The notes: generated by a model not told the origin, from the sequence alone. Counted from the stretch's first letter, positions 9,528-22,462 are shown. The stretch is DNA of 64,000 nt from Clostridium aminobutyricum (GCF_017255415.1 NZ_JAFJZZ010000005.1:1-64000), one strand, 5' to 3'. A program made the numbers and translations.

Positions 9528-9896
9528 ATGGGAAAAGGTATGAGAGCAGGAAAAAAGCCAAGTGCAGGTGGTGGCATGGGTGGCGGTGCGAATATGCAAA
9601 AGCAGATTCAGCAAATGCAGCAGATGCAAAGACAAATGGAAGAAACGCAGGCTGAAATTGAAAAAATGGAAGCAACTGCAACGGCAGGCGGCGGTGCGGT
9701 GACGATTTCCGTTAACGGTGCTAAAGAACTGATAAAGGTTGAATTAAAGCCGGAAGTAGTGGATCCGGATGACATTGAAATGCTGCAGGACCTGATTTTA
9801 GTAGCAGCGAACGAAGCCCTTCGGCAAATGGAAGAAATTGCACAGAATGAAATGAGTAAAATCACTGGTGGACTAAACATTCCAGGATTAATGTAA
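9528..9896 (+). CDS. YbaB/EbfC family nucleoid-associated protein
   Basis: A small DNA-binding protein (122 aa) of the YbaB/EbfC family, nearly always located between dnaX and recR, as here. After a Gly-rich amino end ([10 protein letters not shown]) comes a glutamine/methionine-rich coiled coil ([24 protein letters not shown]) and then the family core ([23 protein letters not shown]) with a long C-terminal helix. The start is ATG 9528, because AAGGAGG lies 5 bases upstream; a longer frame opening at 9498 has no ribosome site. Its TAA overlaps the recR ATG by one base (TAATG), indicating translational coupling with recR. Confidence 0.93.
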   Translation: MGKGMRAGKKPSAGGGMGGGANMQKQIQQMQQMQRQMEETQAEIEKMEATATAGGGAVTISVNGAKELIKVELKPEVVDPDDIEMLQDLILVAANEALRQMEEIAQNEMSKITGGLNIPGLM

Positions 9897-10495
9897 TGAA
9901 ATACTATGCAAAGCCATTAAATAAATTAATAAATGAGCTTTCCAAGTTGCAAGGCATTGGAAACAAAACGGCGCAAAGAATGGCATTTAATATTTTAGAT
10001 ATGGACGATAGAGATGCATTTGCCATTGCCCAGGCTATTATCGATGCTAAGACAAAGATGAAGTATTGCTCCGTATGCGGCAATTTGACGGATACAGAGC
10101 CTTGTGCGATTTGTTCCGATACGGAACGGGATACTTCGGTCATCTGCGTAGTGGAAAGCCCCAAGGAGGTCGCTGCGATGGAACGAATTCGAGAGTTCCA
10201 TGGCATGTACCACGTATTGCATGGGGCCATATCACCGCTTGAAGGGATCGGGCCGGAAGATATCAATCTGAAATCTTTAATTGTACGTTTGCAAGAGAAT
10301 GATGTACATGAAATCATTTTAGCGACCAATCCAAATATTGAAGGAGAAGCAACCGCTATGTACATAGCTAGGCTGATCAAACCGTCCGGAATAACTGTTT
10401 CGAGAATTGCACACGGCATTCCGGTAGGTGGTGATTTGGAATATGCCGATGAAGTTACTTTGTCCAAAGCAATGGAAGGACGCAGAAGTCTATAA
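9896..10495 (+). CDS. recR: Recombination mediator protein RecR
   Basis: RecR acts with RecO/RecF to load RecA on gapped DNA. The 199-residue protein has the helix-hairpin-helix N-terminus ([20 protein letters not shown]), the C4 zinc finger with cysteines 58, 61, 70 and 73, and the Toprim domain ([15 protein letters not shown]), followed by the C-terminal helix with [16 protein letters not shown]. It overlaps the ybaB stop codon by one base. In Bacillus the next genes are yaaL and bofA on the same strand; here the YaaL-like gene is on the opposite strand. Confidence 0.96.
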   Translation: MKYYAKPLNKLINELSKLQGIGNKTAQRMAFNILDMDDRDAFAIAQAIIDAKTKMKYCSVCGNLTDTEPCAICSDTERDTSVICVVESPKEVAAMERIREFHGMYHVLHGAISPLEGIGPEDINLKSLIVRLQENDVHEIILATNPNIEGEATAMYIARLIKPSGITVSRIAHGIPVGGDLEYADEVTLSKAMEGRRSL

Positions 10496-10551
10496 ATAAT
10501 TAGACAGTATGCTCTATCCAATAGAATCTATGGAGATAGATCGCTGATGAT

Positions 10552-10812
10552 CTATGCGTGTAGGTTCTTTTCTTTTGCTTTTTTTATTAAGTAAGAATAT
10601 CGCGCTTTTTCAGCTAGTATGTCATAAGTGGCGTAGTCTATTAAATCATCGTCAGTAATTTCATTGAAAAGTGATTCGGCAGACAAAATTTTTGACGATG
10701 AGGACTGGATACACATCAGAAGAGATTCATCATCACCTGGCGGACTAGGCAGCCGAAACACCTTGCGATAGGCTTTTATTGCAGAGTCTGCAACGCTATT
10801 TAGTTTTGACAT
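10552..10812 (-). CDS. YaaL-like (DUF2508) small protein, inverted between recR and bofA
   Basis: An 86-residue protein whose C-terminus (DILAEKARYSYLIKKAKEKN) resembles the conserved end of YaaL/DUF2508 proteins, in which an A-x-A-K/R-Y-x-Y-L-x-K-E/K-A-K segment recurs. YaaL normally sits between recR and bofA, which is this gene's place, but it is encoded on the minus strand. ATG 10812 is preferred: AAAGGTG lies about 8 bases upstream on the minus strand, while a GTG at 10821 overlaps that site. Function is unknown in the family. The assignment rests on position plus a short motif. If it is instead an unrelated small gene, YaaL has been lost and replaced. Confidence 0.6.
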   Translation of the reverse strand: MSKLNSVADSAIKAYRKVFRLPSPPGDDESLLMCIQSSSSKILSAESLFNEITDDDLIDYATYDILAEKARYSYLIKKAKEKNLHA

Positions 10813-10893
10813 GTTATTCACACCTTTCTTTTTTGCCCTTTAATTCTATTTTAGTCAACGCTCTCATATTTTATACAAAGGCGGTGAGGTAAA

Positions 10894-11163
10894 ATGGATT
10901 CGGGTATGGAAATAATTATATTTCTATCATATGCAGCGGGGTTGTTAGTTATTTTTATTTTGGCCAAAATATTTTCGTTCTCTGGCCGAGTAATTCGAAG
11001 AATAGTAGTAAATAGCTTATGTGGTGGTATTTCAATTATATTGATAAACATAATAGGTGGTAGTTTTGGGCTGCATTTGCCTTTAAACATCATCTCTGCT
11101 TTCGGAGTAGGAACCCTTGGTCTGCCCGGAATAGTCCTGTTAGCCCTATTTTGCTATAGATAA
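10894..11163 (+). CDS. bofA: Pro-sigma-K processing inhibitor BofA family protein
   Basis: BofA is a small membrane protein that in Bacillus holds the SpoIVFB protease inactive in the mother-cell outer forespore membrane until a forespore signal arrives. This 89-residue protein has two or three hydrophobic segments and the family C-terminus (NIIGGSFGLHLPLNIISAFGVGTLGLPG). A GGTGAGG site precedes ATG 10894. Because the gene before it is inverted, bofA cannot be read through from recR without crossing an antisense gene. A weak mother-cell-like -10 (CATATTTT, 10865-10872) lies upstream, but I do not consider it proven. Presence of bofA suggests a sporulating lineage. Confidence 0.85.
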   Translation: MDSGMEIIIFLSYAAGLLVIFILAKIFSFSGRVIRRIVVNSLCGGISIILINIIGGSFGLHLPLNIISAFGVGTLGLPGIVLLALFCYR

Positions 11164-11342
11164 ATAGGCAGGTAAAGAAGCTAACGGAGATTCGGTTAAT
11201 TTGTTGACAAGCAACCTATGAAACTATATGGTTAAGTATAATTGTTAGAGTATGTAGTATTGGCTTGATTTTAGATTTGTAAGATCAGTGGCAGTATGTA
11301 TGGTAAAAATACGTGAAATTTAGGTTGTAGGAGACAAATTAT

Positions 11343-12884
11343 ATGAGTGATAAACATGGCAGAAGTTCGGAGAAAAGCCATCGTACTCTAGCTCGTGGCA
11401 TCCTGCCATGGCACGTTTCGCTGATAGCATTAGGCGGAATTATTGGTTCATGCTATTTTTTAGGGTTAGGGTTAACCTTTTCTCAAATGGGGGCCGGAGC
11501 AGTATTGATTGCCTATGCGGTTGCCGGATTAACGGTATACGGCGTCATGCAGTCTTTTGCGGAATTATTAGTAAATATTCCGAGAAGAGGTTCTTTTGTC
11601 TCGTACACGAGAGAATTCCTGGGAGATACGGCTTCTGCAGGAATCGGATGGGCGTTCTGGTGCAACTGGGTGGCGTATGTGCCGTCTGAGGCATTGGCAT
11701 GCGCCGTGTTTATGAACTATTTTATTCCTATTGAGAATAGAGCCATCGGTACATTTATATGGGGGAGCGTTGCCTTATCCATTTTAACGGCGGTAAATCT
11801 GTATCATGTGAAATGGTTCGGGCATATAGAGTCCGTTATGTCCATTCTGAAAATTTTAGCGATCGTGGTTTTTGTCATTTGCGGAATAGGCATTTGGTGC
11901 GGAATCATCGGCGGAAACTTGCATCCGTTCACCGAAAGAGCAGGACTGATCGGAACCCAAGTGTTATTGGGCGGTGAGGGTTCAGGGATACATAAACTAT
12001 TTCCTTCCGGCGGATTTGTGATTATCACGTATATGATCTGGACCTTAGTCAATTTCCAAGGTTCAGAAATTGTAGGCTTGTCCGCGGCAGAGACGCAAGA
12101 TCCGGAAAAAAATGTGCCTATTGCCTGCAAGAGTGTGGCCTATCGAATTATATTAATTTACTTAATTCCGGTATTTCTGCTAACGTTAATCGTTCCGTCA
12201 GCGCAGGCCGGTTTAGATCAATCTATTTTTGCATATACCTTAGGGGCTTATGGCCTGAAATGGGCGGCCGGTTTGTTCACCCTCGTGACATTAATCGCAG
12301 CCTTCAGCTGCGCAAACTCCGGATTTTATGGGACAGTACGGGCACTTTACGGATTGTCCGTCGAAGGGCTGGCTCCGAAGAGTTTATCTCAGTTAAATCG
12401 ATTCAGCACGCCGCATAATGCAACCATATTCACCTTGATTCCTATTTGGGTAGTGTTTATACTGGGGTTTGCATCCGATGTGTTAGGGCTTTGGGGGAAA
12501 AACGGACTTCCTCTGTATGCGAACTTATTAGGAATATCCGGATTTACAGGCACATTATGCTGGGTGGGGATTTGCTGGTCACAGATCATTTTTAGAAAGA
12601 AGCTTAAAGAAAGAGGCTATAATCCGAAAACTTGTTTAACGGTAAAAGCGCGGTTTTTTCCCGGACTTGCTTATTTTGCCATTATTATTCAGGTAGGGGC
12701 TATGATTCTTTTAGCTTTTGAGGATGGCGGAATGCCCGTAGTCATTATTTCTCTTGTTGCTATTTTCGTACCGATATCCATATACGCAGCACATAAGAAG
12801 ATGGGAATGACGAGAAAAAGTATTATTCTGGGCGAGGATGAAGTATTGTTTGATGAAAAGTTTCCTCCGCTGAATAAGGAATAG
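11343..12884 (+). CDS. APC-family amino acid permease
   Basis: A 513-residue integral membrane protein with about 12 predicted transmembrane segments. The first segment carries the substrate/sodium-site glycine motif of the amino acid-polyamine-organocation family (LIALGGIIGSCYFLGLGL). The segment MQSFAELLVNIPRRGSF is the conserved loop of the amino-acid transporter (AAT) subfamily, and the FQGSEIVGLSAAETQDPEKNVP stretch is the matching helix 6 loop. The substrate cannot be read from sequence; lysine/arginine- and aromatic-type permeases share these motifs. An AGGAG site lies upstream of ATG 11343, and a TTGACA (11204-11209) with TATATG 15 bases on may be its promoter. No partner enzyme is adjacent. 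Confidence 0.85.
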   Translation: MSDKHGRSSEKSHRTLARGILPWHVSLIALGGIIGSCYFLGLGLTFSQMGAGAVLIAYAVAGLTVYGVMQSFAELLVNIPRRGSFVSYTREFLGDTASAGIGWAFWCNWVAYVPSEALACAVFMNYFIPIENRAIGTFIWGSVALSILTAVNLYHVKWFGHIESVMSILKILAIVVFVICGIGIWCGIIGGNLHPFTERAGLIGTQVLLGGEGSGIHKLFPSGGFVIITYMIWTLVNFQGSEIVGLSAAETQDPEKNVPIACKSVAYRIILIYLIPVFLLTLIVPSAQAGLDQSIFAYTLGAYGLKWAAGLFTLVTLIAAFSCANSGFYGTVRALYGLSVEGLAPKSLSQLNRFSTPHNATIFTLIPIWVVFILGFASDVLGLWGKNGLPLYANLLGISGFTGTLCWVGICWSQIIFRKKLKERGYNPKTCLTVKARFFPGLAYFAIIIQVGAMILLAFEDGGMPVVIISLVAIFVPISIYAAHKKMGMTRKSIILGEDEVLFDEKFPPLNKE

Positions 12885-17088
<4,204 letters not shown>

Positions 17089-17110
17089 CCCGGACCATTA
17101 AATGGTTTTT

Positions 17111-17145
17111 AATAAAACACCGCGAAAATATCGCGGTGTTTTATT
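17111..17145. terminator. Terminator after PFOR
   Basis: AATAAAACACCGCGA / TCGCGGTGTTTTATT forms a perfect 15-bp stem over an AAATA loop, with T-rich sequence on the + strand and its complement on the other side. Confidence 0.92.
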
Positions 17146-17252
17146 GTATGGAGAAAATTTTCTCTTGAAATCTAAATTTAGTCGTATATATTTTTTCAAT
17201 TTATAAATGGTACTTTTTTTACGGCTATGCCATAATAAAGGGACGACTTTTA

Positions 17253-17281
17253 TTGTTAGTCTTTTCATATTATTCTATAGT
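17253..17281 (+). promoter_or_regulatory. Promoter of the CDGSH protein gene
   Basis: TTGTTA (17253-17258), 17-base spacer, TATAGT (17276-17281); transcription would start about 60 bases before the ATG. Confidence 0.6.
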
Positions 17282-17349
17282 TGGACTTAATAACGGAAGG
17301 CTTGAATGCTCAAAGCGGGTTACAAATTAAATGAATGGAGGTATTCCAA

Positions 17350-18069
17350 ATGAGCGATATAAATGCTAAATGTAAGATTCGGATTATTGAAGGCGGCCCA
17401 TACCTTGTTTCGGGGAACGTTCCCATTTCGGAACAAATCATTATCCCGAAAGCCGGTGGATATGAATTTCAGGAAGGGCGGGAACTTCCTCAGTCGGAAG
17501 CATATGCGCTCTGCCGCTGCGGCAAATCCACCAATGCGCCTTTTTGCGACGGCAGCCATTATAACCACAATTTTCGTGGGAAAGAAACGGCGTCTAAAAA
17601 TCGATACCACGAGAGAGCCGAAAGGATGGAAGGGCCAGGGGTTGATCTTTTGGATGACGGGCGCTGCGCATTTGCGCGGTTTTGCCATAGACGAAATGGG
17701 GACGCATGGGAGCTGGTTGAACATTCGGATGCCGGGAATAATCGCGAAGAAGCCATTCGTGCCGCATGCGACTGTCCCTCTGGGCGTCTGACTGCTGTTG
17801 ATATGGATGGAACAGAGTATGAGAACGAGTATATCCCCTCGATTGATATCATTCAGGATCCGGAAAGGCGTGTGAGTGCAGGTATTTTTGTCAAAGGACA
17901 TATTCTGATTGAATCAGCTGACGGAACGCCGTATGAAGTTCGGAACCGTGTCGCGCTTTGCCGTTGCGGTGAATCCAGAAATAAACCGTTTTGCGATGCC
18001 GCTCACGTCGCTGTGCAATATCTGGACAGTGCGGTAACGAAACGGGGCCCAAGCGTGAAAAAGAAGTAG
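17350..18069 (+). CDS. CDGSH iron-sulfur protein with three cluster-binding segments
   Basis: A 239-residue soluble protein. Near the N-terminus is a complete CDGSH-type [2Fe-2S] motif (Cys55, Cys57, Cys66, His70 in CRCGKSTNAPFCDGSH). A second copy lies at the C-terminus (Cys204, Cys206, Cys215, His219 in CRCGESRNKPFCDAAH). Between them is a segment resembling the divergent single-cluster 4Fe-4S domain (CAFARFCH ... ACDCPSGRL). Such proteins are thought to be redox or cluster-transfer proteins, but no reaction is established. ATG 17350 is chosen because GGAGGT lies 8 bases upstream; a frame opening 15 bases earlier starts inside that site. Its base composition looks more GC-rich than its neighbours, which hints at transfer. 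It is monocistronic, with its own promoter and terminator. Confidence 0.85.
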   Translation: MSDINAKCKIRIIEGGPYLVSGNVPISEQIIIPKAGGYEFQEGRELPQSEAYALCRCGKSTNAPFCDGSHYNHNFRGKETASKNRYHERAERMEGPGVDLLDDGRCAFARFCHRRNGDAWELVEHSDAGNNREEAIRAACDCPSGRLTAVDMDGTEYENEYIPSIDIIQDPERRVSAGIFVKGHILIESADGTPYEVRNRVALCRCGESRNKPFCDAAHVAVQYLDSAVTKRGPSVKKK

Positions 18070-18127
18070 CTTAATCTATCAAAAGGGCTGGACATGATCC
18101 GGCGGGGTTATACGGGACAGGAGGACT

Positions 18128-18164
18128 GAATAAAAAACCGCGATATTTTCGCAGTTTTTTATTC
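18128..18164. terminator. Bidirectional terminator between CDGSH gene and TetR gene
   Basis: GAATAAAAAACCGCGA / TCGCAGTTTTTTATTC forms a near-perfect stem flanked by A and T runs, suited to both converging genes. Confidence 0.88.
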
Positions 18165-18182
18165 ATAGGAATCCTTATTTAT

Positions 18183-18779
18183 TCATGAATCAGCTCGATG
18201 ATTTATTAAATAAGTCAATGCTCCGTGAAGGTTTAGGTCCTCTATTAAGCGTCCCAACTCGGACATAGGGAGCATCATCTCATTTTTAAACCAGTAAGTG
18301 ATTAATCCTATTTGACCAGAGGAAATGTATTCTAAGGCGTAACGCAATCTCATGGATTCCAAAGTACCATCATCACAGTTTAAATTCAGCTTTGATATAG
18401 CAATGCCTTGAGCCATTTTTTTTAATCGTGCCAGAAGATGAGGATTGGCCTGTTCCCCAAAAAACAATTCTAAGAGTTCTTTATTATTTTTAAAAAACTC
18501 CACAGGTAAGAGGTCCGTAAAGGATTTGGACCCGTTTAGAAGCATAGTTATAATAGGCTCCGCCTGAGCTTTAATTGCTTCAGTCGCTTCTTCCTCTATC
18601 TGTTCCAATAAATCATAAATATCCAAGTAATAAGTATAAAATGTTCCTCGGTTAACACCAGCTCTATCGGTTATTTCTTTGATACTGATTTTTTCAATTC
18701 TTTTTTCTCTATATAGCTCTAAAAAAGCTTTTTTTATTTTTTGTTTTGTTTCAGTAACCCTTTGGGAATCTTGATTCAT
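18183..18779 (-). CDS. TetR/AcrR family transcriptional regulator
   Basis: A 198-residue repressor-type protein. The N-terminal helix-turn-helix is typical of the family (ISIKEITDRAGVNRGTFYTYYLDIYDLL, about residues 32-59); the rest is an all-helical ligand domain without a recognisable signature. GGAGG lies 7 bases before its ATG on the minus strand. It is divergent from an ABC/HlyD export operon, with a 169-base shared control region holding inverted repeats, so the simplest reading is that it represses that operon in the absence of a hydrophobic inducer. The inducer cannot be read. Confidence 0.88.
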   Translation of the reverse strand: MNQDSQRVTETKQKIKKAFLELYREKRIEKISIKEITDRAGVNRGTFYTYYLDIYDLLEQIEEEATEAIKAQAEPIITMLLNGSKSFTDLLPVEFFKNNKELLELFFGEQANPHLLARLKKMAQGIAISKLNLNCDDGTLESMRLRYALEYISSGQIGLITYWFKNEMMLPMSELGRLIEDLNLHGALTYLINHRADS

Positions 18780-18881
18780 TTTTAACCTCCAATCATTTAA
18801 CGGTGATACTCCGACATTTTTTTAAAAATTGTTTATTTCATTTTTCTTGATTAATGGGTATCCTTATAATATGACAACAAG

Positions 18882-18917
18882 TTGTTGGATTCAAGTGATA
18901 ATTATTATAATCCAACA
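18882..18917 (+). promoter_or_regulatory. Promoter of the ABC export operon with TetR-type operator
   Basis: TTGTTG (18882-18887), 18-base spacer, TATAAT (18906-18911). The promoter is bracketed by a perfect 9-bp inverted repeat TGTTGGATT (18883-18891) / AATCCAACA (18909-18917), and CAACAAGTTGTTG (18875-18887) is a further palindromic element. A second TATAAT lies at 18865-18870. This is a plausible binding region for the divergent TetR protein. Confidence 0.55.
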
Positions 18918-18948
18918 GTTTTTAAGAAATTGTTGAGGGTGATATCGT

Positions 18949-19689
18949 ATGGATGAAAAGAAGGAGTGCATTGTCTTAAAAAATATTTGTAAAAGTTATG
19001 GCAATAAACAGGTATTGAAGGACGTGAGCATTACAGTACCCTATGGGGCGATATATGGACTGCTTGGACCTTCCGGATGCGGGAAGAGTACGACCGTTAA
19101 AATCGTGGCGGCTATTTCAAAAGCAACCTCCGGGGAAGCCTATGTTTTGGGGCAGCCGATGCCACAGTTAGAAATGGTTCATAAAATTGGGTATATGGCT
19201 CAATCAGATGCGTTGTATGGGGATTTGACAGCAAATCAAAATTTAAAATTTTTTGGAGCTTTATACGGCCTGAAAGGGAAGGCGTTAGATGCAAGAATCA
19301 AAGAAGTATTAACATTAGTCAATCTCTTAAAAGATACAAACAAGAAAATAGATGAATTCTCCGGAGGCATGAAGAGAAGATTATCGCTGGCAATGGCTTT
19401 GCTCCATAAACCGGAAGTGCTGATCCTAGATGAACCGACGGTAGGCATAGATCCAGTGCTTCGGAAAGATATTTGGGAAGAACTCTACAAGCTGACTGCA
19501 GATGGAATTACCATTTTGGTGACTACACATGTAATGGATGAGGCGGAAAAATGCAATCAACTTTCCATGATGAGAGAAGGAAGGCTGATTGCAAGCGGAA
19601 CGCCAAAGCAAATCCAAGAGAGTGTAGGTGCCTCCAGTTTGGAAGAGGCATTCCTGCATTATGGAAAGGAGAATGCAAGTGAGAGTTAG
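18949..19689 (+). CDS. ABC transporter ATP-binding protein
   Basis: A 246-residue ABC ATPase of the drug/antibiotic (ABC-2, YbhF/CcmA-like) export type: Walker A GPSGCGKST, Q loop YMAQSDALYGDLTANQNL, signature FSGGMKRRLS, Walker B VLILDEPTVGID, switch histidine in VTTHVMDEAEKC. It starts the operon ATPase-permease-HlyD behind a GAGGGTGAT site; its 3' end overlaps the permease start by 17 bases. Energises efflux by the next gene; substrate unknown. Confidence 0.92.
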   Translation: MDEKKECIVLKNICKSYGNKQVLKDVSITVPYGAIYGLLGPSGCGKSTTVKIVAAISKATSGEAYVLGQPMPQLEMVHKIGYMAQSDALYGDLTANQNLKFFGALYGLKGKALDARIKEVLTLVNLLKDTNKKIDEFSGGMKRRLSLAMALLHKPEVLILDEPTVGIDPVLRKDIWEELYKLTADGITILVTTHVMDEAEKCNQLSMMREGRLIASGTPKQIQESVGASSLEEAFLHYGKENASES

Positions 19690-20698
19690 GTCTTTAGCAA
19701 AACGAATACTTATGCAGCTGAGAAACGATAAGCGAACCCTGGCACTTATGCTGATGGCTCCGCTCTTGATCTTGACGCTCATCTATTTCGTGTTTGAAGG
19801 AATGGTAACGACCGTATCCATAGGAGTCCTGAATGCCCCTGAAAAATATGTGGATAATTTATATGACCAAAATACAAAGCCTGTTCGATATCTCAACGAA
19901 GCAGAAGCGCTCGGTGATCTGGAAAAAGGGGAACTTATTGCGATCGTGGATATGGAATCCGGTAAGATCACAGCCTTGGTGGACGGAAGCAATTCCACCG
20001 ATGCAAGCAAAGCATTAAAGGCCATTGAAGCAGCAAAGATAAAAAATATGGTCAACCGAGTGGATTTGAATTCAGATATAAGATATATATATGGTTCGGA
20101 GGATTTGTCACAGTTTGATAATTTCGCGGCAGTTTTAATCGGATTTTTAGTATTTTTTCTGGTATTTCTTATTTCGGGAATTTCCTTTATTAAAGAGCGA
20201 ACCACAGGGACTTTAGAAAAGATGCTGTCGACTCCCATCAAACGGTGGGAGATTGTCACCGGGTACGTCTTGGGATTTGGATTAGTCAATGTGCTGCAAT
20301 CAGTAATCATTTCGGTTTACGTCGTGTATGTATTAAACGTATTCATGATAGGTTCTATTTGGCTGGTTCTTTTAATCACTTTATTGACTGCTATCACGGC
20401 ATTGACATTGGGAATGCTGATGTCCACCGCAGCGAATTCGGAGTTTCAAATGATACAGTTTATTCCCATCATCATTGTGCCTCAGGTGTTTTTTGCAGGA
20501 CTGTTTCAATTGTCACCCTCTTGGGAGAAGATTGGTCATGTGATGCCGCTGTATTATTCGGCGGATGCATTAAAACAAGTCATGCTGAAAGGGAATGGAC
20601 TGATTGATATTCTGCCGGATCTGGCGGTATTGCTTTTTCTTTCCCTTTTGTTCATGGTAGTCAATACGAAGCTTTTAAAGAGATATCGAAGTATTTAG
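19673..20698 (+). CDS. ABC-2 type permease
   Basis: A 341-residue membrane protein with one N-terminal transmembrane helix, a large extracellular domain (about residues 45-150) and a C-terminal group of five helices with the family FIKERTTGTLEKMLSTPIKRWEI coupling segment. This is the ABC-2 layout of YbhR/YbhS. ATG 19673 is chosen since AAAGGA lies just upstream and it gives the usual short cytoplasmic N-terminus (MQVRVRSLAKRI); a frame extending back to 19628 would lie inside the ATPase gene. It overlaps the ATPase gene by 17 bases, indicating coupled translation. Confidence 0.88.
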   Translation: MQVRVRSLAKRILMQLRNDKRTLALMLMAPLLILTLIYFVFEGMVTTVSIGVLNAPEKYVDNLYDQNTKPVRYLNEAEALGDLEKGELIAIVDMESGKITALVDGSNSTDASKALKAIEAAKIKNMVNRVDLNSDIRYIYGSEDLSQFDNFAAVLIGFLVFFLVFLISGISFIKERTTGTLEKMLSTPIKRWEIVTGYVLGFGLVNVLQSVIISVYVVYVLNVFMIGSIWLVLLITLLTAITALTLGMLMSTAANSEFQMIQFIPIIIVPQVFFAGLFQLSPSWEKIGHVMPLYYSADALKQVMLKGNGLIDILPDLAVLLFLSLLFMVVNTKLLKRYRSI

Positions 20699-20748
20699 CC
20701 AGAAAATAGTGTGCGCAGAGCAGATAGATAGTAGGAGGATGATCTTTT

Positions 20749-21756
20749 ATGGGAAACCAGATTGGAATACATGGAAAGAAAGAGAAAATAAAGAAAGTGG
20801 TGATGTTTATTGTCATTGTATTGATTATTTCAATAATCGCTATTTATTTTCAAGGGAAACAAAAAGGCGGAATAATCGGCGAAGTGGAGAGTGCTATGGT
20901 TACACATGCGTCGGAGGTTTCCGGCAAAATTGTATCCTGTCCTGTTCAATTAGGCAGTCCGGTAAAGACAGGCGATGTGATCGCCGTGATTGATGATACC
21001 TCGCAACGATATATGGTTGAGCAACTCGAATTAAATGTACAGAAAGCCCAATTAGCTATAGGCAGTACTACGATTGGCAAAGGCGGTACGGCCGATAATA
21101 ATTATAGCGCAGCAAAAGCGGCTTATAAAAATGCACAGGCGTCTTTAAGCAAAGCGAGTGAGGATTACCGGAAAGCCCAAGATTTATTTGCCGGCGCGGC
21201 TATTTCAAAGGAACGGCTGGATACGGCTAAGCTAGCTTATGATTCTGCAGCCAGCGCATTGGAAGGAGCGAAATCTTCTTTGGATAATATCACGGATCAA
21301 ACGGCATCTAATAGTGCAAATTTGGATGTTGCATTGCTGCAAAGTCAATTGGTACAGCAGCAAGAAAATTTAGAGAAGTATACGATTACTGCTTCTTGTG
21401 ATGGAACGATAATGAGTTTGAATTATAAACAGGGAGACATGGTGCAGCTTGGCTATGATGTGGCAGACGTATCCGATGCATCCGAGAAATATGCGGTGTT
21501 TTATTTCCCGAAAGATCATTTGCAACAACTGACATACGATAAAACCATAACCGTTTATTTGCCTCACAACGCAAAGCAAGATTCAAAAAGTGTGGAAGGG
21601 ATCATTAAGTTTATAGATGTGAAATCCGAGTATACGCCAAAAGATTTGCAGACTTCAGCAAATAAAAATAGGGAAAGCGTCAAAGTGAAAGCGTTGCTTC
21701 CGGCGGATTGCAGTGTCAATCCGGGGCAAGAAGTTCGGATTGATATAGATAAATGA
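20749..21756 (+). CDS. HlyD/YbhG-type membrane fusion protein
   Basis: A 335-residue periplasmic-adaptor-like protein with a single N-terminal membrane anchor (VVMFIVIVLIISIIAIYF). The biotinyl-lipoyl half motifs (HASEVSGKIVSCPVQLGSPVKTGDVIAVID and ITASCDGTIMSLNYKQGDMV) flank a long alpha-helical hairpin (about residues 85-210) rich in Ala/Gln/Lys. The C-terminal beta-barrel follows. GGAGG precedes the ATG. As third gene of the TetR-controlled operon it probably links the ABC-2 pump to the cell exterior; in a Gram-positive there is no outer-membrane partner to reach. Confidence 0.9.
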   Translation: MGNQIGIHGKKEKIKKVVMFIVIVLIISIIAIYFQGKQKGGIIGEVESAMVTHASEVSGKIVSCPVQLGSPVKTGDVIAVIDDTSQRYMVEQLELNVQKAQLAIGSTTIGKGGTADNNYSAAKAAYKNAQASLSKASEDYRKAQDLFAGAAISKERLDTAKLAYDSAASALEGAKSSLDNITDQTASNSANLDVALLQSQLVQQQENLEKYTITASCDGTIMSLNYKQGDMVQLGYDVADVSDASEKYAVFYFPKDHLQQLTYDKTITVYLPHNAKQDSKSVEGIIKFIDVKSEYTPKDLQTSANKNRESVKVKALLPADCSVNPGQEVRIDIDK

Positions 21757-21762
21757 AGAACC

Positions 21763-22416
21763 TTATAACAGAAACTGAATGATAGAAGCTATGGAAATAA
21801 AGGGAGCCAGCGGTAAAAGAGATTGCAGGGATATTTGCCTAGCGAGTAAACCTGCGATAAGGAATAAAGTGCTTAATAATGTCGTGAGTACAAAAATAGA
21901 CAAAATGTTATACACACCTGTTATGAAGCCAAGAGCAGTCATTAACTTAACATCTCCAAAGCCTATAGCATCTTGCTGCTTAAACAATAAACCTATGAAG
22001 GCCACAAGCAGGTATAGGCTTCCTCCGATTAGAGCACTGATAAAATGAAATGTAAAGGAGGGGCCCTCTAGGAGAATGCATAAGACACCTAAAACAACCA
22101 ATGCGATAACATGCTGATCCGGAATAATTCGATACAGCAGATCGGAAAGAGATACGTGGATTAAAATACAAATGACAAAAAAGAGCAGGAGCGCTTTGTG
22201 AAAGGAATAATGCGCTAATAGGAAATAGAAGCAGAATGCCAGAAAAAGAGTAAAGGGCAACAACCAATGCAGAACTTGAAGCTGCTTTTTATAGGATGTA
22301 TCCGGTTCTTTTTCATCGTAATCGCAGAACCAAGCAATCGGGATTCGGTTAAAAAGAGTAAGAAGTATAAAAGATGCAATAAGTCCAATAACGATAAATG
22401 GTAGTAAATATAACAT
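21763..22416 (-). CDS. Type IV prepilin peptidase (A24 family)
   Basis: An integral membrane aspartic protease of the prepilin peptidase/preflagellin peptidase family, here about 217 residues. Both catalytic aspartate motifs are visible: SDLLYRIIPDQ and GFGDVKLM. There is no N-terminal cysteine-rich methylase-type region, so it is the short form. No pilin, PilB, PilC or other type IV pilus gene is near, so it is an orphan processing enzyme; its substrates must lie elsewhere. The start is uncertain: ATG 22416 gives a normal first helix but has only a weak ribosome site. The frame remains open to 22509, and a perfect GGAGG with no correctly spaced ATG lies upstream, just below a hairpin (see 22463-22491). 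Confidence 0.8.
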   Translation of the reverse strand: MLYLLPFIVIGLIASFILLTLFNRIPIAWFCDYDEKEPDTSYKKQLQVLHWLLPFTLFLAFCFYFLLAHYSFHKALLLFFVICILIHVSLSDLLYRIIPDQHVIALVVLGVLCILLEGPSFTFHFISALIGGSLYLLVAFIGLLFKQQDAIGFGDVKLMTALGFITGVYNILSIFVLTTLLSTLFLIAGLLARQISLQSLLPLAPFISIASIIQFLL

Positions 22417-22462
22417 AGATCCGATGCGCAGCTTGCCTTGTTGGCAGTGCTGAATACCTCCT

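Noticed and set aside
9904-10521. 205-codon antisense frame opposite recR
   Set aside because: Mirror of the recR coding strand; no start signal.
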